DNA of 23,314 bases from Gnetum montanum. Its lineage: Eukaryota > Streptophyta > Gnetopsida > Gnetales > Gnetaceae. A program made the translations under genes and the position numbers. The notes below the pieces were generated by a model. It was not told where the DNA came from, ran no database searches, and saw only the letters and a program-made list of their open reading frames with translations. The stretch spans positions 35,845-59,158 of the forward strand of contig MNCI01007683.1 of assembly GCA_015680685.1 (NCBI GenBank), written 5' to 3'. Shown one piece after another: positions 10,862 through 17,945 of this stretch; the stretch's first letter is position 1, and each line of letters begins with the position of its first letter.

Positions 10862-10936
10862 TATGATCTTAAACTGGCAACACAACCTACTAAGGCCTTA
10901 AACTAGTACCACAGCCTACCAAGGCTTTAAACTAGT
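10862..10936. repeat. 29-bp tandem repeat, 3' of element A pol
   Basis: One partial and two full 29-base units (10879-10907 and 10908-10936) share CTAAGGCCTTAAACTAGT with the array at 6981-7125. The tail that follows (ATATAGCCTAATTCTCATG) also matches the tail of the upstream array. They lie 42 bases after the pol stop, in the 3' untranslated part of the element. Confidence 0.88.
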
Positions 10937-11340
10937 AGGTTTGGTAAACTATATAGCCTAATTCTCATGTGTCCTATATGCATTGTAGCATTATAATATG
11001 CAATGGTGTTTTGTATTCTTTGTTGGTGCCCCTCAGATCAATCCTCCAAGTACCAACAAAGAGGGACCATTGAAACACCACAAAAATTTGTATGTTATAG
11101 CCAATCTTCATCATGTATCTTTCACCCCATAAAACTTGAGGCAAAACTTCATTGTAAATGTGAAGATTGTAACCAACAATGAGCAATTTCACATTATACT
11201 TTTGGGGCTGAAAATGCCTTATAAGTGATCAAAGCCTCATTCTACAAGTGAAAAAGATCACCTACTGTCTATATTTGGGCTTGGGGAAATCAAAAATGCT
11301 TTTTTGAATGCCCAAAAAACAAAATTTGATGGGTTTTATT
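10937..11340. other. 3' region of element A before the assembly gap, no gene seen
   Basis: This is A+T-rich sequence with no domain recognised in any frame. A short imperfect inverted repeat pairs ATTCTTTGTTGGTGCC (11015-11030) with the ACCAACAAAG at 11052-11061. The only longer reading frames are chance. Confidence 0.4.
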
Positions 11341-11379
11341 NNNNNNNNNNNNNNNNNNNNNNNNNNNNNNNNNNNNNNN
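11341..11379. other. Assembly gap, 39 N
   Basis: Thirty-nine undetermined bases. The gap sits between the 3' region of element A and the AGTGTGGA motif cluster, so the true distance and order of these parts are not assured. Confidence 0.99.
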
Positions 11380-11429
11380 GTATACATTTTTCTATGTTGA
11401 ATGCACATGCAGGGGGTAAATCTCACCTA

Positions 11430-11665
11430 TCCCTAGCATGGAAGGATGGGGGTTTTAGAAGCTTTTCCCCTTTAGTGTGGAGACCACATGCATAGCTTGG
11501 AAACCTTTTCCCCTTAGTGTGGAGTCTTCACCCCTAGTGTTGAAAATTTCATCCCCCAACGTGGAAGCCACAAAAGCCAAAATTCATTACTTCATGCACT
11601 TCAACATTAACCAACCACTTCAATAGGCATGGTGGAGAGCTCAACGTGGAAGATTCATCTTCAGC
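11430..11665. repeat. AGTGTGGA motif cluster, 3' side of element A
   Basis: Closely spaced motifs (TAGCATGGAAGG, TTAGTGTGGAGACC, TAGCTTGGAAACC, TTAGTGTGGAGTC, TAGTGTTGAAAA, AACGTGGAAGCC, AACGTGGAAGAT, CAGCATGGAAGG) recur every 30-60 bases with CCCCTT or CCCC before many of them. The same core word marks every unit of the 180-bp array at 3420-6620. This suggests that array and element A share ancestry, perhaps through an LTR or untranslated region. Confidence 0.65.
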
Positions 11666-11683
11666 ATGGAAGGTGTGCTTTGG

Positions 11684-11740
11684 TTACTATTTATAGTAAA
11701 TGGAATGGCCATGGGGGAAGTAGTTACTATGTATAGTAAC
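11684..11740. promoter_or_regulatory. Two short perfect inverted repeats upstream of a TATA box
   Basis: TTACTAT-TT-ATAGTAA lies at 11684-11699 and GTTACTAT-GT-ATAGTAAC at 11723-11740. The two share the same arms and the same 2-base spacer. They sit about 130-185 bases before TATAAAA. The shape is that of a dimeric protein-binding site, but no factor can be named. Confidence 0.55.
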
Positions 11741-11781
11741 CCTCCAAATTTGGGCACCCATCTCACCCGAATTTGACAATC

Positions 11782-11847
11782 AATTTGTAGCCAATTTGCA
11801 GCCATTTTATAGCCATTTTGTAGGCAAATCACATCCAATTTGTAGCC
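11782..11847. repeat. Six 11-bp tandem repeats before the TATA box
   Basis: Six consecutive 11-base units have the consensus AATTTGTAGCC: copies at 11782, 11793, 11804, 11815, 11826 and 11837. The fifth is the most divergent. The 11-base step is about one turn of DNA. They end 21 bases before TATAAAA, where activator-binding repeats lie in many LTR promoters. Confidence 0.8.
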
Positions 11848-11868
11848 CCATTCATGGTCCAAAGAACT

Positions 11869-11875
11869 TATAAAA
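11869..11875 (+). promoter_or_regulatory. Putative TATA box
   Basis: TATAAAA within CTTATAAAAGCC follows the 11-bp repeats. Transcription would start near 11900. This fits the U3/R boundary of an LTR, either the 3' LTR of element A or a leader of element B. The assignment is an inference. Confidence 0.55.
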
Positions 11876-12640
11876 GCCAACCTCAAACACCATTTACAGG
11901 TTTTGGAATTTCTAATAAGGTTCAACAATTTTTTTCTCATGGTTGGACTTTTTGGCACATGAATACATTAAGCATACAAGAAATTTTTCAAGCACTACTT
12001 CCACACTTGGGGCATTTTCAAGCACTCAAGGGTTCTTGTAATCTCCCATGTTTGCATCCTCTTGAACCCCATAGTGGAAGCATAATCACCTTAAGATATA
12101 TGGATTTTGGTATCAACACTACACTTCTGGAATTTCCAAACCCTAACATGAAGCAATTTGGCATCCAAAATTTTGACTTTCTCACCCCTAGCAATGACCC
12201 AACTTGCAAATTTGAGGTAGCAGTTAAGGAAGTTTTGATAGCATCAAGAGTAGCTTAGCACTCGGATCGTGAAGTAGATCACATCGACTTCAACAAGCTT
12301 TGAACTCCTGCATAAGTGAACCCTCTTTCTACTCATCTAGGTACCATTGGTACACATTTCTCTAACTTACACTTTATTCTTTCTCAATAAAGTTTTAAGT
12401 TTTGAATTTTATGTACAAAATATATTTGTTTATTATATGTGTATCATTTTAGATCTACTATTACTTTTAAATTCTATTTCATTTTATTACCATGCTTTGC
12501 ATTCCATAAGTCCTTGGTTGATCTATCAAATTGGCTAGGGTGTCTCAAATCCCATTTTTCTTATAGAGGCCCTAGGAATTCAAGGTTGGGAAACTGTTGC
12601 ATTGAGGATTCTTGGTTTTTCTAGTGACTAAGGTTTTTAG
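11876..12640 (+). mobile_element. Possible LTR R/U5 or leader region
   Basis: The stretch lies downstream of the TATA box and contains a poly(A) signal (AATAAA, 12386-12391), after which the sequence becomes T-rich. A 134-codon open frame at 11854-12258 has no recognised domain, and its first ATG lies upstream of the TATA box, so it is probably chance. I found no second copy of this block in the window, so LTR status is unproven. Confidence 0.35.
12386..12391 (+). terminator. Putative poly(A) signal
   Basis: AATAAA within TCTCAATAAAGTTTTAAG, about 510 bases downstream of the TATA box and followed by a T-rich stretch. It would end the LTR transcript if this block is an LTR. Confidence 0.4.
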
Positions 12641-12699
12641 TCGCAATACTTAGAGATATTGATATTAAGCTTGGCAATCCCAATATTTCAATTTGATTG

Positions 12700-13500
12700 A
12701 GAAGAACTCCAAACTTGCTAACATTGAATGACTACTTTAGAAAAGCTAAATAGTTAGAAAAATGACTAAACTTGAATCATGAAGAGATTGTTACAACTCA
12801 AACAAGAGAAGAGAAAATTATGATTCCCATGCAAGCTTTTGCTTAAATTAAAGCATTACCAAGTCCATCTCATGTTAATATAGAGCAAGAATCTGAAAGC
12901 AAAGAATGTGAAAAGGGATAGTTAATGAGAAACTTATCCAACAATGAAGTGAAACTAGAAAAAGCTTTGGCAAAAGTTAAAATCAAAGAGGGAAAGTAAA
13001 ATAGAAAACATAAGCATCAAGATACTAAGTTAGTAGAAGAAAAGGATGAAAGTGATGTTGTTATGTCCATGTTTCTTGATATCAAATCAAATAATGAGTT
13101 ATCTAGTGTTTATTATGCAAGTAAATCTTCTAACAATGGATCTAGTGACTTCTTCACTATCATGTTTTGAGGAAGCTATATCATCAGATGAAGAGTGTAA
13201 TAATAATGAGAAAAATGGATATAATCTATGATCAAAAGAAATATTAACTAATTCTAGGCCTCTAAAAGTTATCCTAATCCATCCACTTAGAGAAAGTTTT
13301 TTGAACAAGTAGAAGAGATAAAAATAAAAGTAAAGAAGATTAGGTAGGGCAAAGTACTCATAATCAATCTTTTAATAAATGGATGAACAAACCAAGTTTT
13401 TATGAAGATGGAGAATATGATCTAATTGAAGATCTTAAACATATCAGAGCAAATATAAACATATATCAATTACTATAGATATGAGATTAGCAAAGAAAAG
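12700..13500 (+). pseudogene. Element B gag-like or linker region (decayed)
   Basis: A frame with a few stops near 12804-13170 encodes a hydrophilic, Lys/Glu/Ser-rich stretch (for example TREEKIMIPMQAFA and LEKALAKVKIKEG). A further piece at 13384-13480 reads FYEDGEYDLIEDLKHIRANI, resembling the segment that precedes the protease in plant Ty3/gypsy polyproteins. No zinc knuckle (CX2CX4HX4C) was seen. It is called from position and composition, and from the match just before the protease. Confidence 0.5.
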
Positions 13501-13596
13501 CTTTAGAGTTCATTAAAGGTAAAAGGAGAGTTGGAGAGTTAGAGTTAGGCTGTCTCCAACAATGTCGAGAAAACAAAAGCTAGCTATGATTATACT

Positions 13597-13990
13597 CTTA
13601 ATAAGGAAGCTCTTCCTTTTCTTTTGATGATGAAGTTAAAGAGCAAGTATCTTCATAATTTTTTAGTTGATTATAAAGCTACATCAACCATCATGCCATT
13701 ATCTATATGCAAGAAAATTGGTTTGATTCTTGAAAAATCAAATAAGAAGATTGTCAAAGTGATTAAAAGTAGAGTAAAGATTGTAGGTCAGTTACCTAAT
13801 GTATTATTAGAAATTGCTTTAGAACACCATATCAAAAGTAGAGTAACTATTCAAGTGGCATACATACCAGATTCACATAGTCTTTTGTTGAGTAGAAGTT
13901 CAAGTAAAAATTTCTCTAGTTACATTTCTATAGATTATTTCCATATGTGGCTACCTTGGAAAAGAGAGCTAAATCAAATATACATATACA
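13597..13990 (+). pseudogene. Element B aspartic protease with damaged active site
   Basis: The frame gives LHNFLVDYKATSTIMPLSIC, then VGQLPNVLLEIAL, then LLLSRSSSKNF and FHMWLPW. This is the retropepsin fold and following segment of plant Ty3/gypsy polyproteins. The active-site triad D-S/T-G reads D-Y-K (13669-13677): Asp is kept, but the next two residues are lost, so no activity is expected. Its role would be polyprotein cleavage. It reads straight into the extra RNase H in one open frame (13624-14403). Confidence 0.85.
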
Positions 13991-14099
13991 GTGAACCTTT
14001 GATGAGTGAAAACATTACTTTTAATGGAAAGAACAAGGTTAGTGAAACAAAAGCTTTTAAAACCAAAATTTGCACACTTCAAGAAGTTAATTACTTAGG

Positions 14100-14560
14100 G
14101 AACGAAGAATCTCAAAATGAGAGTAAATGGGAACTATACTTTGATGGTTCTTTTAATTTGAAAGGTGTAAGAGTTGGAATAGTTCTATTAGAGGATGATT
14201 TTCCAAAAATATTCAAGACAATTCATCTATCTTTTTCTTCTACTAATGATAAAGCCAAATATGAAGCTTTGTGTATTGGAATTAAAATAGCATTGGAAAA
14301 AGGAATCAAGACAATCACTATAGAAGGAGACTCAAGATTAGTTTGTGAACATATTAAAGGTAATTGTGTGGTAAAAATCTCATTCTCTAAACCTTATAAA
14401 TAGCTTGTCTACAAAATGTTGGATCAATTTCATCGCTATGGAATATAAAATATAAGAAGAAAGGATAATTATATAAAAAATGACTTAGCAAAAGTAACTT
14501 CAACATTAGATGTGAAAGAGATAGAAGGTTATGAAGGTGTAATGATCAAAAAAGAACATT
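14100..14560 (+). pseudogene. Element B extra RNase H, upstream of RT
   Basis: In frame with the protease, the sequence gives WELYFDGSFNLKGVRVGIVL, then KYEALCIGIKIALEKGI, IEGDSRLVCEHIKGN, a TAG stop at 14401-14403, LDQFHRYGI, and IKNDLAKVTSTL. All four catalytic acids of the RNase H fold are present: Asp 14143-14145, Glu 14263-14265, Asp 14329-14331 and Asp 14482-14484. This makes it the best-preserved catalytic centre of the window, although stops interrupt it. It is the same domain type as element A's second RNase H, but placed between protease and RT. Confidence 0.88.
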
Positions 14561-14935
14561 AGCCATCAATACTAGATAACATAAGGCATTCACAAGTATT
14601 TGAAGATGATGATCAAATACTTAGGTTTATGAAAAACAAGAAAGATTTTGAAGATTAGATCATATCTGAAACAGTGTCAAGATTTAAGACAAATTCCATT
14701 CCCAAAAAGGTGATTGATTATGAACATGAATTTTCAAAAATTTGCTTACTAGGAAAGATATACAGAATCCAAATGATCAAGCTTATGATGCAATAAATCT
14801 TGGATCTACTGAGATACCAAAGATGTTAAATGTCACAAAGGAAAAGAATTCATTCTTCAAGAAAAATTTATTATCACTTCTAAAAAATAATTTGGAAAAT
14901 TTTTCTTGGTCGACCTTAAAAATTTTAGATCAAAT
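14561..14935 (+). pseudogene. Element B connector between extra RNase H and RT
   Basis: The RNase H frame continues through FEDDDQILRFMKNKKDFED. A frameshift near 14745 then leads to INLGSTEIPKML and FFKKNLLSLLKNNLENFSWS (14799-14915), the usual segment before a plant Ty3/gypsy RT. No catalytic domain lies here. Confidence 0.65.
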
Positions 14936-15737
14936 GTGATGACACATAAAATTCCTTTAGTAAATGATTGTAAGAAAATTAAACAAAAAAAAAGAAAATT
15001 TAATCCATCATTTGAGCCAACTATGAAAGTTGAGATCAAGAAGTTATTACAAGTCCGAATCATATATCTAGTCTGATATTAAATATGGCTTGCTAACCCT
15101 GTTTTAGTAAGAAAGAAAAATGGCGATATTAGACTTTGTGTGGATTTTAGGAATTTGAATAAAGCTTTTGAAAAAGATAAATACCCAGTTCCTAAAATTG
15201 ATGAAATGATGATCAAAGTACCACGTTGTTAGGTATATTCTTTCCTAGATATTTTTTCAGGCTATAATTAGATCATGGTAGATAAAGGTGATAGATATAA
15301 AACAACATTTATCACCAAGTGGGGAAATTTTTCTTACCAAAGAATGCCATTTGGATTTTCAAATGCTAGAGATACTTTTCAAAGAGTAATGGATTAAGCC
15401 TTTAAAGTTTTAATAGGCAAGTTCGTTGTGGTTTATTTGGATGATATTACTATCTTTTCAAAAAGGAAAGAAATCATATTGGTCATATTCAATAACTTTG
15501 TGATAGATGTCATAAGTATAGTATTTCATTAAATCCTAAGAAATGTATCTTTGGGGTTAAATCTAGAAGCTTACTAGGTCATGTAATCTATCAAGAAGGA
15601 ATTGCTATAAATAATTCCCAAATTCTACTATAGAATATCAAGCATCCCACTAGAAAAAAGCCTCTTAGATCTTTCTTTGAAAATATAAATTTTGTTAGAA
15701 ATTTATCCTCATATTCACTAAAATTACTAAACTACTG
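14936..15737 (+). pseudogene. Element B reverse transcriptase (decayed)
   Basis: The frame starting at 14936 gives PVLVRKKNGDIRLCVDFRNL, YPVPKIDEMM, FLDIFSGYN with a stop, TTFITKWGNFSYQRMPFGFS and the catalytic YLDDI (15434-15448). After a frameshift near 15470 it gives YSISLNPKKCIFGV and LLGHVIYQEGI, then NFVRNLSSYSLKLL. The catalytic Asp pair is intact. Stops such as MD*AF and YN*IM fit CAA-to-TAA and CAG-to-TAG changes. Confidence 0.9.
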
Positions 15738-16330
15738 ATGCGTATGCTAAAGAAAAATGTCCTAGTAGAGCAAACAGTAGAATCAGAGAGAGCCTTAGCA
15801 AAAATCAAAAACACAATCCAAGAAGCTCCATACTTGGTAAAGCCAAAATTAAAGAAAGACTTTTGGTTATATGCTTTTGCTTCAAATGATTCAGTTACTA
15901 CCATTTTGACTCAAAAAGATGAAATTCAAGATGAACCAATCAGATTCTTTGGGTATCAATTGAAAGGTTTAGAGCTAAATTATTTAGATTTAGAGAAATA
16001 GGCATTTGTGGTTCTTAAGGCACTTTAGCATTTCAAATATTACTTAGAAAGCTCATTAGTTCATATTATGCTAATTGAGCCTACAGTCAAATAATTTTTA
16101 GTCTGAAATGAAATTGAATTGAAGAGAGAAAAGTGGCTCATAAAGCTTCAAAGTTTTAGATTTTCATTAGAAATATGCAAAACCATTAAAGGAATGGGAT
16201 TAGCCAAGTTAATGACTAGAGAAGATGAAATATGTATGCTTAATAATCATGAGGGAAATTGGTATGATAATATTCTATAATTCCTTGATACACAAAAAGT
16301 TCTCAATAACTTAACTACAAGTTAGAAGAG
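15738..16330 (+). pseudogene. Element B native RNase H (decayed)
   Basis: One frame from 15738 gives LKKNV, ALAKIKNTIQEAPYLVKP, FWLYAFASNDSVTTILTQK, then IRFFGYQLKGLELNYLDLEK, a TAG, AFVVLKAL, HFKYYLESS and EKWLIKLQSFRFSLEICKTI. This is the RNase H that follows RT in Ty3/gypsy elements. It shares its frame with the start of the integrase region, with stops but no visible indel up to about 16430. Confidence 0.85.
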
Positions 16331-17012
16331 AGCTTTCTTCAAAAAGGAAAATAAATTTTTAGTTAAAGATGAGGTTTTATAAAAAAATGATTTTAGAGGG
16401 GTTTTGTTGGAATGTGTTCATAATGATCCAATTTTTCCTATCTTAGAACAATTCCATGATCATTCCAGTTTATTTTATAATCTTCAAAGTCCACAATGCA
16501 ACATATACTTTTTTATGGTTTTTATTGGCCTAGTATGTACTAAGATATTAGTTCAAAAATTTAAAGATGCTACAAATGTCAAGTTCATGGATCAAAGATC
16601 AAAAAGGTTAGAGCTCTTTTAAAATTAGTAATTGTAGATAGACTATTTCAGCAATGGGACTTAGATTTCATTGGTAAAACTACCCCTTTGAGAGCTAGAC
16701 ATAAGTTTATTCGCATAGCTACCGATTACTTTACCAAATGATTTGAAGCAAAGGCTCTAAGAAAAAGTTCAACATCATATGTGATTAAGTTCTTAGAAGA
16801 TCATATTCTAAGTCATTTTGGTCTTCTTGAAGTGTTGGTATTCAATAATGGACCCGCTTTTCAATCTAAAGAATTTATAACATGGGCATTAGAAAATCCA
16901 TCTTTCCATTCTCCTCTTTAAATTATTATCCTCAAGAAAATGGCTTAACCAAATCTACAAATAAAAAGCTTATTTTCTACATTAAAAAGTCTATGGATGG
17001 TAATCCAAGAAA
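16331..17012 (+). pseudogene. Element B integrase, catalytic acids lost and C terminus missing
   Basis: The zinc-finger part is split by a frameshift: ECVHND near 16401, then FYWPSMY and RCYKCQ near 16512-16585. The core starts with WDLDFIG (Asp 16664-16666). The second acid reads Asn in FNNGPAF (16854-16856), and the third reads Lys in LTKSTNK (16951-16953), so it cannot be active. Coding similarity ends near 17012, inside a tandem duplication; the usual C-terminal third is absent. Confidence 0.85.
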
Positions 17013-17155
17013 TTAACCTTAAGATTAGGATAACCTTTAAGCTTATTTTCTACATTAAGGTTATGTCGAAGAAATTAACCTTACTTTCATATCAAACCCT
17101 AACTTTGGTTATTTTCTACATTAAAAGTCATTAAACCTTAACTTTGGTGAAATTT
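16967..17155. repeat. Tandem duplication, 73/66-bp step, over the end of B integrase
   Basis: TTATTTTCTACATTAA recurs at 16970, 17043 and 17109, and the stretches between share GAAATTAACCTTA and AACTTTGG. The first copy overlaps the codons for the segment after LTKSTNK. The repeat therefore arose from or broke the integrase reading frame. It replaces the expected C-terminal domain. Confidence 0.75.
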
Positions 17156-17264
17156 TTCCTCAAAAGAAGATTTGTACTTTTGTAAAAATGTTGAATAAAG
17201 TCTTTTTTTAGTGATGATTTAGTTAGTGAGTTATTTTGAACAACATGAATTTCAAAGGAGTTTT

Positions 17265-17280
17265 AGGTGGGGGAATGAAA
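17265..17280 (+). promoter_or_regulatory. Polypurine tract of element B
   Basis: AGGTGGGGGAATGAAA (14 of 16 purines) directly precedes TGTTGGCACA. This is the place and composition expected for the plus-strand primer next to a 3' LTR. Confidence 0.8.
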
Positions 17281-17945
17281 TGTTGGCACATTTTGTCCAT
17301 TTTATGGAGCAAGAATATGATATCAATAGATATGGCAAAATGATATATAAGAATAAAAAGATATGCATTTGAAGATCATAAGTAACATTGCCTATCTAAT
17401 TTTTGGAAAATTATCCATTTAGTGCTACTCTTTTGGCTGTTATATTCATGTGGAGTGTAATTGGGGATATGAGATGAATTATTTCTCAGTTTTTAGTATC
17501 TCTAGATTGTTGAGTTAAAATGGATACATAGGCAATTAAAATTTCTTTTTGCTTGAAGTTAATTTAGTGTAAGCCTATTACAGGTTCTTATGTTTAAGGA
17601 TATTGGTGAAAACAATCAACTTGGAATAAGAATTTTGACAAAAACTCATGGCTAAAAATATTAGTAATTTGACAAGATTATAGTGGGAAAATGCAATACA
17701 ATGTTACCAAGGGAAATACTCTATGACTAACTATTGGAATTCTACTCTAGAAAGTTAAAGAAAATAGTTAAAACTAGGGAATAGTGAAGGTCTGTAATTT
17801 ATTTATGAAATAATATCCAAAGTTACTAGAATAGTAATGAATTGGGAGTTAATGTTATTAAATCAAAATCATTTCTCCAACAAGAGTAGAAAATATTAAC
17901 GTAGCTATTCATTTTAATTATTTTTGTTGTCTAAGAAATGACATC
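17281..17945 (+). mobile_element. 3' LTR of element B (start clear, end uncertain)
   Basis: The sequence starts TGTTGGCACATTTTGTCC straight after the polypurine tract; TGTTGGCA is a common LTR start in plant Ty3/gypsy elements. A TATATAAG-like word lies near 17342-17349. No matching 5' LTR copy was found in the window, so the right end is inferred only from a change in composition around 17945. Confidence 0.6.

Larger units (their letters stand above)
6981..11640 (+). mobile_element. Element A: decayed Tat-like Ty3/gypsy retrotransposon
   Basis: The pol domain order is RT (YVDD box), RNase H, a second archaeal-type RNase H, then integrase with HHCC-type finger, DDE core and a C-terminal domain ending in YLKPYYM and a stop at 10818-10820. 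A second RNase H after the native one is typical of the plant Tat group. The same 29-bp repeats flank pol on both sides. No gag or protease is recognised upstream, so the 5' part is missing, diverged beyond recognition or displaced by the 180-bp array. LTR limits cannot be fixed; the promoter block at 11684-11875 may lie in the 3' LTR. The outer ends given are approximate. Confidence 0.8.
12640..17945 (+). mobile_element. Element B: decayed Ty3/gypsy retrotransposon with extra RNase H before RT
   Basis: The domain order is a Lys/Glu-rich gag-like linker, aspartic protease, archaeal-type RNase H, RT, native RNase H, integrase, polypurine tract (17265-17280) and LTR start at 17281 (TGTTGGCACA). 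Frameshifts and many stops break it. The extra RNase H lies upstream of RT, unlike element A. I recall plant polyproteins with this order, so I take it as a lineage feature. The 5' LTR and primer-binding site were not found. The 3' LTR end is placed near 17945 only because base composition changes there. Confidence 0.8.

Noticed and set aside
10974-11192. 72-codon frame on the - strand after element A
   Set aside because: No domain, no splice or start context, and it lies in the untranslated region of the element.
11641-11958. 105-codon open frame on the - strand
   Set aside because: It overlaps the inverted repeats, the 11-bp repeats and the TATA box, and its peptide is only the translation of these repeats.
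11854-12258. 134-codon open frame on the + strand
   Set aside because: Its ATG lies upstream of the TATA box, it shows no domain, and it falls in the putative R/U5 region; probably chance.
14100-14560. Reading the RNase H before RT in element B as a rearrangement or a novel fusion
   Set aside because: It shares one open frame with the protease, and I recall plant polyproteins with the same order, so a lineage feature is more likely.
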